From Aristolochia californica (lineage: Eukaryota > Streptophyta > Magnoliopsida > Piperales > Aristolochiaceae): DNA of 64,000 nt. The notes under the pieces were generated by a model. That model saw only the letters and a list, made by a program, of their open reading frames with translations, did no database searches and had not been told where the DNA came from. The stretch spans positions 32,835,294 through 32,899,293 of the forward strand of contig JARWKL010000004.1 in NCBI GenBank assembly GCA_029961685.1, read 5' to 3'. How positions within the stretch are numbered: the stretch's first letter is position 1; the number at the start of each line of letters is the position of its first letter. Positions 31,676-42,607 of the stretch are shown one piece after another. A program made the translations under genes and the position numbers.

Positions 31676-33922
31676 GTTTTCACCATTCTCCGAGCACACC
31701 ATTTATTTCTCAATCGTGCCAAATGTGACTTTGCCACATCCGAAGTAGCTTATTTGGGGCATGTGATCTCGGCATCCGGGGTGAAACCAGACTTCAGCAA
31801 GATACAATCGGTGATGGATTGGCCCACACCTCACTCCGTTACAGCTTTGAAAGGGTTTCTTGGTCTCGCAGGGTATTATAGAAAATTTATCAAAGAATAC
31901 GGTCACCTGGCAGCACCATTGTATAATTTACTGAAGAAGCATGCCTTTCAGTGGTCTCAGTTGGCAGACTCCTCATTTAACAACTTAAAACAGGCATTAG
32001 CGTCAGCACCAGTTCTCCAATTGCCCAACTTTGCCGAAAATTTCATCATAGAATGCGATGCATCCGGGGGAGGGATAGGTGTCGTCTTGCAGCAACAGGG
32101 TCACCCCATTGCCTATTTCAGCCGCCATCTCGCTCCTCACCATCACAAGTTAGCCACTTATGAAAGGGAACTTATCAGTTTGGCCAAAGCTGTGCAGCAT
32201 TGGAGGCCGTATCTGTGGGGCAGACCTTTTGTGATCCGGACAGACCACTGTAGCCTCAAATACTTATTGGAGCAGTGCCTTACTACATCCCCACAACAAC
32301 ATTGGCTCAGCAAATTAATGGGATTCGATTTTCAGGTGAAATACAAATCGGGTTATCTCAACAGGGCAGCAGACGCTTTGTCCCGCCGGGAACTAGAGGA
32401 TTCACATTTGCACGCATTGAGCCAGCCCAAGTCCCCTTTGCTGGACACAATCCGTCAGGATACTAGCGATCATCTAGATCTCCTTGAGTTACAAACTCAA
32501 ATCGAAAACCATTCCAAGGACAAGAACTGGACACTACAGGACGGTCTCATTCTGTATAAAGGACGCATATATCTTCATCCTTCGTCGGTACTCATTCCTG
32601 CCATTATTGCCTCCTTTCATGATAGTACACATAAGGGCCAGCAGAAAACATACTTCAGCCTCAGTCGGGAATTTTATTGGAGCGGTATGAAGCTGGTCAT
32701 TGCTGAGTATGTTGCAGCGTGCCAGATCTGTCAGAGGAATAAGTCGGAATCCTTACAACCCACCGGCTTGCTCCAGCCACTTCAACTTCCTTCACAGGTA
32801 TGGGCAGATCTCTCAATGGATTTTATCGATGGTCTTCCTCCTTCTGCAGGGAAATCTGTTATTCTTGTTGTGGTAGACCGGTTCTCGAAATATGCCCACT
32901 TTATGGCCCTCAGCCATCTGTATATAGCAACACAAGTCGCTCAGCTCTTCATGGATAATATTGTCCATCTCCATGGCCTTCTGGAGACCATCACCAGCGA
33001 CCGTGATGCTATCTTCACCAGTAAATTCAGGGGGGAACTATTTAAGCTCCATGGCTCTAAGTTAGCTTTTTCTTCAGCATACCACCCTCAAACAGACGGC
33101 CAGACAGAGGTGGTTAACCGCACATTGGTGATGTATTTGCGGTGCTTTGTGGGGGACACGCCCCGACTGTGGGTTCGTTGGTTAGCATGGGCGGAGTATT
33201 GTTATAATACGTCATACCACACCGCACTGGGTACTACCCCTTTTCAAGTTGTTTATGGACGCGAACCTCCGCGACTACTTTCTTATGAACCGGGGTCTTC
33301 TCGGGTAGCAGCATTGGACCAACCATTAGCCGACAGAGATGCAATGCTTGCTCAAGTCCGCCTTCAGTTACAACGTTCACAAGCAACTATGAAGCATACT
33401 TATGACAAAGGACACCGTCCCCTTTCCTTTGCACCTGGAGAATTTGTTTGGCTCAAACTTCAGCCATACCACCAACTATCTCTTGCAGCCATCAAACGCC
33501 ATAAGCTCTCTCCAAAATTTTCTGGGCCATTCCAGATCATGCAACGTATTGGAACTGTGGCGTATCATTTGAAACTACCACCAGACGCCAAGCTCCATGA
33601 CGTCTTCCACGTCTCCCTTCTCAAGCCGTTCAAGGGAGACTCGCCACTGCTGCATACCCCTCTACCTCCTCTCAAAGATGGCAGGTCCATGCCCACGCCC
33701 GCTCAGATCCTTCAAGCCAGGCAAGTTAACAACGCTTGGGAAGTGCTGGTTCGGTGGACTGACAAGGAATTGCTAGAAGCCTCTTGGGAGACACTCGAGT
33801 CCTTCCAGACTCTATTTCCCACTTTCGAGCTTGAGGACAAACTCTTTCTTCAGGAGGGGGGTGATGTTATGGACTCCATAGCATCAAGAGTGGCTAACCG
33901 GAGAGGAGAAGAGATGGAGTAA
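31676..33922 (+). CDS. Ty3 polyprotein C-terminal part: RNase H, integrase, chromodomain
   Basis: This is the longest uninterrupted frame in the window (open from 31676; no stop until 33922). It begins in the RT end ([18 protein letters not shown]), then RNase H ([26 protein letters not shown]). Integrase has HHCC (HDSTHKGQQK... CQICQRN) and D-D-E (SMDFIDG; SDRDAIF; QTEVVNR). GPY/F (FAPGEFVWLKLQPY; HDVFHVSLLKPF) and a chromodomain (ILQARQVNNAWEVLVRW, EASWETLESFQTLFPTFELED) follow. The last codons VMDSIASRVANRR lie in the 3' LTR. Integrase would insert cDNA into chromatin. A TAG upstream (near 31675) and the missing RT mean it is not independent; its integrase could in principle act in trans. 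Confidence 0.93.
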   Translation, partial: VFTILRAHHLFLNRAKCDFATSEVAYLGHVISASGVKPDFSKIQSVMDWPTPHSVTALKGFLGLAGYYRKFIKEYGHLAAPLYNLLKKHAFQWSQLADSSFNNLKQALASAPVLQLPNFAENFIIECDASGGGIGVVLQQQGHPIAYFSRHLAPHHHKLATYERELISLAKAVQHWRPYLWGRPFVIRTDHCSLKYLLEQCLTTSPQQHWLSKLMGFDFQVKYKSGYLNRAADALSRRELEDSHLHALSQPKSPLLDTIRQDTSDHLDLLELQTQIENHSKDKNWTLQDGLILYKGRIYLHPSSVLIPAIIASFHDSTHKGQQKTYFSLSREFYWSGMKLVIAEYVAACQICQRNKSESLQPTGLLQPLQLPSQVWADLSMDFIDGLPPSAGKSVILVVVDRFSKYAHFMALSHLYIATQVAQLFMDNIVHLHGLLETITSDRDAIFTSKFRGELFKLHGSKLAFSSAYHPQTDGQTEVVNRTLVMYLRCFVGDTPRLWVRWLAWAEYCYNTSYHTALGTTPFQVVYGREPPRLLSYEPGSSRVAALDQPLADRDAMLAQVRLQLQRSQATMKHTYDKGHRPLSFAPGEFVWLKLQPYHQLSLAAIKRHKLSPKFSGPFQIMQRIGTVAYHLKLPPDAKLHDVFHVSLLKPFKGDSPLLHTPLPPLKDGRSMPTPAQILQARQVNNAWEVLVRWTDKELLEASWETLESFQTLFPTFELEDKLFLQEGGDVMDSIASRVANRRGEEME

Positions 33923-34238
33923 ACTTGTATTTCAGTACCTTAGGGGTTTAATTGTAATTTGAAGTTCCATAAGGGTCTAATTTTAATTATAGAACCTTTG
34001 ATGTTTTCCTTGACCTATTTAGGACGTCAAGTGATGGAATGAAGACAAGTATTGATCATTAGTCTAAATGAGATCAGGTTCTCTCTCTAAAGAGGCCTAA
34101 GGTTGGAGCTCCTTGCAAGGCTCACGTCATTCACCATTGGGCGTTCCAGGTACCCCAAATCTCTCCCTTCTTCGTCATTCAATCTGGAAGCTAGAGGAGA
34201 TCGTCGGGTGACTCGATCCATGGCTAGAGAGCCTAACA
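33865..34238 (+). repeat. 3' LTR (374 bp) of the 31.2-34.2 kb element
   Basis: TGTTATGGACTCCATAGC to GAGAGCCTAACA, near-identical to 31175-31548. It is followed by the right target duplication GGGTC and copia pol. Confidence 0.93.
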
Positions 34239-34243
34239 GGGTC

Positions 34244-35135
34244 CTGATCCATAAAAGTTCACTAACGGTATGGGCCATAGCTCTGTATTCTACTTCGGCG
34301 TTAGATCTTGCAACCACATTTTGCTTCTTACTTTTCCATGTAACCAAGTTTCCCCCAACGAGAGTACAATATCTTGATATAGATTTTCTATCATCAGGAG
34401 ATCCAACCCAATCTACATCTGAGAAGCCTTCTATGTTGAAGTGCCCATGTTTTTTATAAAGCAATCCTCTTCCTGGAGCTCCTTTTAGATAACTTAATAT
34501 TCTCTCTAAAGCATGCCAGTGGGTAATTTGTGGTTTGTGCATGAATTGACTCACCACACTTACAACATATGATATGTCTGGCCTAGTTACCGTGAGATAA
34601 ATCAGTTTTCCCACGAGTCTTTGATATTTCTCAATATCAATATCTTCTTCATTTGTGGCATATAATTTTACATTTGTATCGATAGGTGTGTCAACTGGTC
34701 TACAACCCTTCATTCTTGTTTCTTCAAGGAGATTCAAGACATATTTCCTTTGAGACAATATTATCCCATGTTTGGATTGAAGAACTTCTATACCCAAAAA
34801 ATATTTAACCATACCAAGATCTTTAGTCTTGAATTTCTGACATATCATTTGCTTCACCTCTTGTATGCTCAAAGCATCATCACCGGTGAAGTTAATATCA
34901 TCCAGGTATACGGCCAATAAGCCCTACCGTAGGAGTGTTTAACTAAATTTATCAAACCAAGCCTGAGGGGACTGCTTAAGCCCATATAAAGAATTTTTTA
35001 ACAGGCATACTAACTCCCCCTCAACCACATAACCAGGTGGTTGAATCATATAAATTTCCTCACTTATCACCATTTAAAAAAGTATTTTTAACCTCCAACT
35101 GATAGATGAGACATGAAGAGTTAGCAACAATAGAT
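34244..35135 (-). pseudogene. Ty1/copia reverse transcriptase and RNase H, truncated
   Basis: The minus strand from about 35135 reads LEVKNTFLNGD and a decayed MIQPPGYV region with stops, then a clean stretch from 34917: VYLDDINFTGDD (the YLDD polymerase box), KFKTKDLGMVKYFLGIEV, KYVLNLLEETRM, VGKLIYLTVTRPDI, HWHALERILSYLKG, DWVGSPDDRKS, KSKKQNVVARSNAEVEYRAM and ELLWIRTLL. This is copia RVT_2 followed by RNase H. The N-terminal part of pol, gag and the 5' LTR are absent; at about 35135 it meets an Athila-like fragment. Confidence 0.9.
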
Positions 35136-37289
35136 AAGATGAACATCTATCTTAGTCTTGGATGTCTTTAAGAATGGTCTTCCTAAAAAATAGGAGCAGT
35201 TTGGTCACCATTTTCCATATCAAGCATATAGAAATCAACAGGGAAAAATCAAATTATTAACTTGCACAAGAACATCCTCAACTACACCCTTAGGATAGGC
35301 ATTAGATCTATCAGCCAATTGAATCACAACACCAGTTTTATTCAAAGGTCCAAGTTTCAAAGAAGCATATATAGAATATGGCATGACATTAATCGAAGCT
35401 CTTAAATCTATCAAGGCCTTGTCAAATTTGATGTTACCTAACTTACAAGGGATAGTAAACATACCTGGATCTTTGCAATGCACAAGGAGTTTTCTTTGAA
35501 TATTTGCAGAAACATTCTCCCCTACTCTCACCTTCTCACATCCATTAAGTTTCTATTTTCTTTTAATTGTGCACAGTTCTTTCAGGAATTCAGCATAACG
35601 AGGCACTTGTTTAATAGCATCTAAAAGTGGAATATTTACCTCACATCTACAGAAAGTCTCATATAAATCTTTATTTTGCTCATCTTTTCTAGATTCTGTC
35701 AAAGACTGAGGAACAGGAGGAACTGTTTTATAATCAGAAAGAGGTGGAAACTTACGCTTAGGTACGTCATCATCATTGGGGACGTTCATGTTTGCAACAA
35801 CATTTTTCTCCTTTTCTTGCTCCAACGATACAGGGGTTGCCTTTACCGGAATCTCAACCTCCTTACCATTTCTCAAAATGATTGCACTTGCATTCTCTCT
35901 TGGATTTTCTACTGTTTGAGAGGGTAATTTCTCAAAACGTTGTGCCTCTAGCTGACTAATTGCGGTTGCCATCTGACCCATCTGATTGTCCAAACTTTGA
36001 ATATTGGCCCTTGTCTCCTATTGAAATTTCAAACTATTAGTCGTAAGAGATTTAACAATATCTTCTAAAGACATACCAGAATTGGAAGTTTGGCCCGGTT
36101 GTTGTCTAGGGGGATATGGCTGCCTATATTGCTGGTAACTTGGGTGATTTTGAGTTGTAGGCTGATTAACTTGTGGATTCCCATAGCTAAGGTTGGGATG
36201 ATCCCTCCATCCCATGTTATACGTATTCGAATAGGGATCATACTTCCTTTGCGATTGTCCAGGAAAACCACTTGCCACATTGACTTGCTCAGTGGGCTCC
36301 TCTTGAAGAGTTGAGCACATATCGGTTGGATGCCCTACTACTGAACAAATCCCACAAGCCTTCACTATTTGTATATTATCTACAGCCATTTGACGAACAA
36401 GAGAAGTTAAACTCGCAATTTGTTATTGAAGGGAGGAAATATTTACCTCATTAACATTCTTAGAAGGAAGGTCAAACCTAGTGCCAAATTGTTGAGAATT
36501 GGCTGCCATATTTGCAATCAAGTTTCTAGCGTCCTCAGGAGTTTTATCCACCAAAGCTGCTCCACTAGCAGCATCAATCATGCTCCTATCTGTGGGTATA
36601 AGGCCCTCATAGAAATACTGGGTAAGAAGTTGCTCGCTAATCTGATGATGGGGACAACTTGCACATAATTTCTTGAAACGTTCCCAATATTCGTGTAGGG
36701 ACTCTCCGTTATGCTACCTTACACGAAAAATTTCTTTTCTAAAGTTGACAGCCCTTGAAGCTGGGAAATATTTCTCCAAAAACAATCTCTTCATCTCATT
36801 CCATGTGGTAATACTCCCAGAGGGTAGATAATAGAGCCAATCCTTAGCTGAATCCTTCAAAGAAAATGGAAAGGCTCGTAATTTAATTTGCTCTTCAGTT
36901 ATCCCCGTTGGTTTCATACTCGTGCATACCACATGAAACTCCTTTAGATGCTTGTGAGGATCTTCGCCTGCAAGACCATGAAAAGTGGGCAAGAGATGTA
37001 TTAGTCCGGATTTTAATTCAAATGTAGTAGTAGCATCTAAAGTAGGGAACATTATGCATAATGGTTGTTGATTCAAATCAGGGGTTGCAAGCTCTTTCAA
37101 AGTTCGATTTCCAGCCATGACTTCCTCCTCCTCTAAATAAGATTCTCTATCAAATGGGGAATCAAGAGGTAGATTTTTCTCTTCATAATTCCTCTGACTT
37201 TCTCTCCTTAACCTACGCAAAGTTCTCTCTATTTCTGGATCAAACTGCAAATCACTTTGATTAGAAGATCGAGATACAACCATAAACAA
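35136..37289 (-). pseudogene. Athila-like Ty3/gypsy gag and protease
   Basis: The gag frame 37289-36714 has LKSGLIHLLPTFHGLAGEDP, HLKEFHVVCTSM, LRAFPFSLKDSAKDWLYYLP and MKRLFLEKYFP, the Athila/Tat gag signature. A zinc knuckle CGICSVVGHPTDMC lies at about 36350. A further frame is at 35993-35553. Protease (35531-35235) has ALIDLRASINVMPYSIY, with DLGAS changed to DLRAS, then FYMLDMENGDQTAPI and KIDVH in decayed sequence to about 35140. RT onward is lost at the junction with copia. PBS-like TGGAGCCGTTGTCGCGG (37400-37416, reverse complement) fits tRNA-Asp priming. Confidence 0.87.
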
Positions 37290-37423
37290 TCAAGTAAACT
37301 CTAATAAAACATGAAAAAAAATCAAGAATTTTTATTTATTTATTTTTTCAAGAAATAAATAAGGATCACAAGAAGCACAAAAAAAATCAACTAGAATCAA
37401 TCCGCGACAACGGCTCCAAAATT

Positions 37424-38661
37424 TGTTTTGCTGTCGCAGGCAACCAAAAATAAAACCTATACTCCTAAAAATATATGTAGTAGTGCGAGTAAGGATCGAT
37501 CCCACGATGAGTGATTAGTCTACTTTTATGCTTCGTGAACAAGGATGGGCGGTTTTGAGTATATCGAAAAACTAAAAAATAAACAACTTAGAAACAATTC
37601 AAATTAAAAGAATCGAAATCAATCAAGAGAACAAACTTTGGTCTAAGTCAACATCCACCATCGAAATTCAACAACTGATCATTGATGCAAACATATATCA
37701 ATTCACACTTGAATATTCACCATTGGAACTATCTTCCTATCTCTCCTTTCGTAGTTAATTAGAAAACAAGCGATTCAATTAACCCTAACTAGTAAACAAA
37801 CTAAGACAAGCGCTAAAGGTTTAATCAAGCAGCAACCTAAAGAATTAGAGAAATCAATGAAGCTAAACAACACAAGCACAAGTGGCTGCATTTAATTTAG
37901 TCAAACATTCTTCTCAAGATCTAATAATTTTTTACGTAGAAAATCATCAAATCTCAATTTCTTCACAGGTTAGAGAGGTCAAACTATTACGGATTTGACA
38001 TCTAACCTAGCAGTAGATTCCAACGAGTAATAAACTAGTAGGCCTTCTAGGAATTAAATGAGATAATCATGAACGAAAATTTCAAAATAACATCAGATAC
38101 TCAAAACATAAATTGAATGATGAAAATAAATCAGATCTCACAGTTGTATTGATATCGAGGCTTCAGTTTCCTTTGACCAAGTCTGAAAGTTTAGCCACGC
38201 AGGGCCATGAAGAAATCTCAAGAAAAAAACTAGAGAAAAGAGAGAGGAAAAATTGGAGAAGAGCAAATAGGGTCTGGGGTGCCGAACTCCTTTTTTCCTT
38301 TTTATCTCCTCTCCTGTTGTAGGGTTTTTCTTTTCGTGTATCCCGGTCTGGGTCATTGTGCACGTGCCAGAACTTAGAGCACCGTTTCGACCCGGATACA
38401 GCCCGGATTGCCCAAAACTCAAAAAATTAAAATTTTAGAACGTTTTCTTTTAATTCCATCAAATCTTTAATCAACTCCATCCGAGCTCGGATGATAGATT
38501 TATGCCTAAATTACTCAGCACTGTTGAAACTGTCCAGAATCGCCCAATTAATTTCGTTTTGCACTTAACGTTTCCATTTGCATCCTAAATCAAAATATAA
38601 AAATAATGAGTATATTTAGGACCAAATAATTGTAAAAGTATAAGCATTAGGAGATAAAAAT
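37424..38661 (-). repeat. Athila-like 5' LTR (about 1.24 kb)
   Basis: Its U5 end (TGTTTTGCTGTCGCAGGC on the plus strand at 37424) adjoins the tRNA-Asp-type PBS and Athila gag. The U3 end is placed near 38661, where chromodomain-Ty3 integrase sequence starts; that edge is approximate. The segment 37436-38280 is similar to the second Athila-like LTR at 48109-48183 plus 52271-53054. Confidence 0.75.
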
Positions 38662-39674
38662 ATGACATTTTTCATTCTCATCATGGACCTTTTCTCGAAA
38701 TATGGCCACTTCATTTTTTTATCACATCCACATACAATGGTGCATTTAGCTCAGATTTTCATGGACAACATTGTTCGCCTTCATGGCTTACCGGAAACCA
38801 TCACCAATGACAAAGATGTTCTTTTTACTAGCACCTTTTGGAAGGAGCTTTTCCTAATACAGGGCACCAAACTGGCTTTCTCTTCTGCTTACCACCCCCA
38901 GACTGATGGGCAAATAGAGGTTGTCAACCACACATTGGAGGTGTATTTACGCTGCTTTGTGGGCGATAATCCAAAGACTTGGGTCCGCTGGCTTGCGTGG
39001 GCTGAATTCTGCTACAACACTTCCTACCACTCCACGCTCAAGATGACCACCTTTCAGGTGGTTTATGGTGGACCTCCCCCTCGCCCGGTATTCCACCTTG
39101 CTGGCTCTTCACATGTGGCTGCCATCGACCAGGCTTTGATGCAATGGGACAGCATGCTGGCACATATCTGCGACAACTTACTGCGGGCTCAGTCACGTAT
39201 GAAGAACTCTTGTGACAAAGCCCACCGTGACCACTCTTATGCCCTAGGGGATTAGGTGTGGCTCCGTCTTCACAAGTACCGCCAATTATCCCTCCATGCA
39301 TCCAAGCGTCACAAGCTCTCCCCCAAGTACTTTGGGCCCTTTCAGATATTGGAGCGTATCGGCATTGTCACCTACCGTCTCCAATTATCGGTCGATGCCC
39401 ATATTCATGATGTATTCCACGTGTCTCTATTGAAACCATTCAATGGCGATTCACCACTGTTGCACACCCCTCTCCCTCCACATCATGATGGCAGCATCCT
39501 GCCCACTCCAGCTCACGTCTACCAGGCTCGCAAAGTTGATGATCGTTGGGAACTGCTCGTCCATTGGGCGGAGACGGACCCGGTGGAGGCCTCTTGTCAG
39601 CCGTTGGCTGAATTCAGGGAACTCTTTCCAGACTTTGAGCTTGAGGACAAGCTCTTTCTCCAGGAGGGGAGTGA
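38662..39674 (+). pseudogene. Ty3/gypsy integrase core, GPY/F and chromodomain fragment
   Basis: FFILIMDLFSKYGHF, ITNDKDVLFTSTFW (SDRD changed to NDKD), YHPQTDGQIEVVNHTLE and WLAWAEFCYNTSYHSTL make up the integrase core, in one 197-codon frame. A TAG at 39253-39255 interrupts the GDYVWL motif, after which LHKYRQLSLHASKRHKLS, HDVFHVSLLKPF, VYQARKVDDRWELLVHWAE and FELEDKLFLQEGSDVMDS complete the frame into the LTR. Domains before integrase are replaced by the Athila LTR. Confidence 0.92.
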
Positions 39675-40068
39675 TGTTATGGACTCCATAACATCGAGAG
39701 TCATGGCTAGGCATAGGACTTAATTGTTGTTAAATTCAAGTTAAGTCATGGGGTACTTTTGTAATTTTTGCGTCAAGTTAATTTGCCAAATCTTGGCCAA
39801 CTTGTATGCGTCCCTTCCTTTGTTTATAAAGAGGACGGAAACTTGAAATCAAATAAGAAAATTTCAGTAGATTAATTCCAGTAGACTAATTAGAATTCAC
39901 GTCTTCCCTTGGAGCTCCACTCTTCTCACGCCCTCACTTACCTTCTCTCTCGAAAATCACCAGCAACCAGTTGAAGTTCAGAAACTACAACACCTTTTTC
40001 TTCATCTTCAGCACTGGAACCAAGAGGGGAACGCCGGGTAACACGATCCATGGCAAGAGAACCTAACA
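39675..40068 (+). repeat. Ty3/gypsy 3' LTR (394 bp)
   Basis: TGTTATGGACTCCATAAC to GAGAACCTAACA. The U5 segment has CGGGTAACACGATCCATGGC. It follows the pol tail of 38662-39674. It is followed after TC by a 20-bp pol-tail remnant and a second, different LTR. Confidence 0.85.
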
Positions 40069-40398
40069 TCCTCTCCAGGAGGGGAGTGATATTATGGTAC
40101 TCCATAGCATCCAGAGTAGCAGGTAGACGTAGAGGTTGACTTACGTAATTTTCTTATTTTGTCTTAGTGGCATTGATGTAATTTCCCTTTAGAACTATGG
40201 CTTTACGTTGGCTATGTAAGGGATGTTCATGATCTTTATAAGGGCATCATTTGAATGTAAGAGGAAGAAGAGCATAGTGTAAATGAGATTGGGTTCTCTC
40301 TCTCACGAGGCCTAAGGGTGGAGCTCCTTCAAAAGCTAAAAACCTCACGATGAACCTTCCTATTCATCGTCTTCCTCCCTGTGTTAGATCTGGGCATA
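40069..40398 (+). repeat. 20-bp pol-tail remnant and a second Ty3 LTR, U5 end lost
   Basis: CTCTCCAGGAGGGGAGTGA (40071-40089) is the end of a pol frame with its polypurine tract. An LTR starts TATTATGGTACTCCATAGC at 40090 and ends near GTTAGATCTGGGCATA (40398), where integrase of the next fragment follows without PBS. The U5 text matches the LTRs of element G (GTTAGATCTGGGGCATAACA). Confidence 0.65.
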
Positions 40399-41301
40399 TC
40401 ACCGACTCTACGGCCTTCCGGAATCCATCACTAGTGATAGAGATGCCATTTTTACAAGTAACTTCTGGAAGGACCTTTTCAAGCTACAGGGCACCAAGTT
40501 GGCTTTCTCCTGAGCTTACCACCCCCAGATAGATGGGCAAACCAAGGTAGTCAACCGTACTCTTGAAATGTATTTGCGTTGCTTGGCGGGCGATCATCCC
40601 AAAACTTGGGTCCGTTGGCTTGCGTGTAACGAATTTTTCTACAATATTTCTTATCACACTACGCTCAAGACCACTCCCTTCTAGGTGGTTTATGGTCGGG
40701 AACCCCCTTGACTTGTATCTTATATTTCTGGTTCTACTTGGGTTGCTGCTATTGATCAGGCATTGGAGGAACGAGACCGCATGATAGCCCATGTTTGAGC
40801 GAACTTACAAAAGGCTCAAGCGCTCATGAAGATTAATTATGACAGGAGCCACTGCGACCAATCTTATGCTCCAGGTGACTATGTGTGGCTGCATCTTCAT
40901 AAGTATCGCCAATTGTCCCTCTCTGCGTCTCAACGCAACAAACTCTCTCCCAAGTACTATGGCTCATTCCAAGTCTTGGAGTGCATCAACAGCATGGCTG
41001 ACCATCTCCAGCTACCCCCCAACAACCAAATTCATGATGTCTTCCATGTATCACTGCTAAAGCCTTTCAAGGGTGACTCGCCGATGTTGCACACTCCTCT
41101 GTCGGCCCTTCATGATGGTCGCATCTTACCTACTCCAACCCGTGTCTTTCAGGCTCACCGCGTCAAGGGTCTTTGGGAAACCTTAGTTCAGTGGGCAGAG
41201 ACGGATCCAGTGGAAGCCTCGTGGGAACCATTGGCAGAATTTCAGGCCCTCTACCCCAACTTTGAGTTTGAGGACAAGCTCTTTCTCCAAGAGGGGAGTG
41301 A
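40399..41301 (+). pseudogene. Ty3/gypsy integrase core to chromodomain fragment
   Basis: Starts [20 protein letters not shown], then a stop in LAFS-stop-[18 protein letters not shown] (the catalytic Glu of QTEVV is Lys) and further stops in TPF-stop-VVYG and REPP-stop-L. From 40826 a 174-codon clean frame carries YDRSHCDQSYAPGDYVWLHL, HDVFHVSLLKPFKG, FQAHRVKGLWETLVQWAE and FEFEDKLFLQEGSDVMDS, i.e. GPY/F and chromodomain. Loss of the catalytic Glu shows it is dead. Confidence 0.92.
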
Positions 41302-41718
41302 TGTTATGGACTCCATTGCATCTAGAGTCATTGCTAGACGCAGAACTTAGGTGGGGTCACTTTCAAACAACGATAAGGGTTGGGTCTAATGTAATTTTTA
41401 GTTATGTGTTGGGCTCGTCATGGTGGTTAGAGGCAAGCTTTGGGAAATGGTTAGGGTGGCTAGCATCAGGCTTTGGGAAATGGTGGTTAGCGTCAGACAT
41501 TGGGAAGAGTATGGTTGGGGAAATGAATGAACGTCATGGGAAGAGTATAGCTTGGGAAATGAGTGGATGTCATGGGAAAATGTGGGGCTTGGGCAGTGTA
41601 ACATCATGGTCATTCTTGTTATAAGAAGGAAGGTAGTCTGAATCTAATCAAGCTTTGATCAATAGAATTAGTACAAGGTCGGATTCTGACTTTCTTAACG
41701 AGGTCCAAGGTGAGCTTC
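41302..41718 (+). repeat. Ty3/gypsy 3' LTR, first part (interrupted)
   Basis: TGTTATGGACTCCATTGC through a stretch of imperfect GGGAAATGGTTAG/GGGAAGAGTATAG-type repeats (41430-41590) to GGTGAGCTTC (41718). The LTR continues at 47512 after the inserted element 41719-47511. Confidence 0.8.
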
Positions 41719-42607
41719 TGTTACGGTCCCAGGTCATGGATCGAGTAACATGGTGTGGGATTTGTGAATCCAGCACTGGTACTGAGTTGTTGGACTCGGT
41801 ATGAGGGTGAAAAAAAACTCTTCCTTGCTTGTTTTCTCTCATGTGGACAAGCCTCTTGATGAATGCAATATATTGATAGCTAGATATATGAAATTAATCC
41901 ATCAATGTTGACCAGAATAAAGTAAGGAAGAATACCTTTTTCTTGTCACGCAAATCAGGTTTTCAACCCTGATTTGGTTGTAGCACGTCAAGAGATGCAA
42001 CACCTGGCTTGTAGCAAGCCTTGGCCCACATGAATGGATTATTCTCCTCTCTTTCCTTGTTGGTGCCAAGCTAGGAACAACAATTAAACTCCTTCACATG
42101 AAGGACCAGAAAATTCTCCACTTTGCTGCTCGTCAAGAGGGTTAGACCCCTTGATGGTTGATGACATTGATGAAGAGGGAGAACCCTCTCTTTGGGCTTG
42201 GAAAAGGGACAGGAAGCACCTCCTCTTAGTATGGATGATGAGGGATGAATTTGGGTGAAGATGGATGGCAATGGGGGGTGAAGCATAGGTTGGATTTTTG
42301 GAGTAAACCCTAAACACGAGATCAAGAGGTGATCTCAACCTATTTAGACTAGATTATTCTAAAATCTCTAAGCTTATCTATTTCATTCATACCTTTCCCT
42401 TAAATATGTCACGTCATGGAGTTTTAGGGTTAGGGTTACAATAATTCCCCATAATGCCCTTACCTAAAAAGTAATTAGAAATAACTCTTACTTAAAACAA
42501 TATAAGAAATAAATCCTACTCAAAGAAATATAAGAAATAAATCCTATTGAGTGAGTTGTTGTTGTCTCCTTCGTTGTGTGACTCGGTGTGCTATTGAGTT
42601 CACAACA
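41719..42607 (-). repeat. 3' LTR (889 bp) of the 41.7-47.5 kb element
   Basis: On the minus strand TGTTGTGAACTCAATAGC to ATGACCTGGGACCGTAACA. It contains an internal open stretch (PPLPSIFTQIHPSSS) shared with 46978-47229 and 53462-53662, which is a property of the LTR family rather than a gene. Confidence 0.88.

Larger units (their letters stand above)
31175..34238 (+). mobile_element. Young Ty3/gypsy chromodomain element with large internal deletion, nested in copia
   Basis: Equal 374-bp LTRs (31175-31548 and 33865-34238) differ at about seven positions by eye. Target duplication GGGTC is perfect (31170-31174 and 34239-34243). The PBS TGGTATCAGAGC is at 31552-31563. Directly after it the sequence jumps to the RT polymerase box region, so gag, protease and most of RT are deleted. 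RNase H, integrase and chromodomain remain open. The polypurine tract CAGGAGGGGGGTGA precedes the 3' LTR. It splits a copia pol frame, so it arrived later than that element. Confidence 0.95.
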
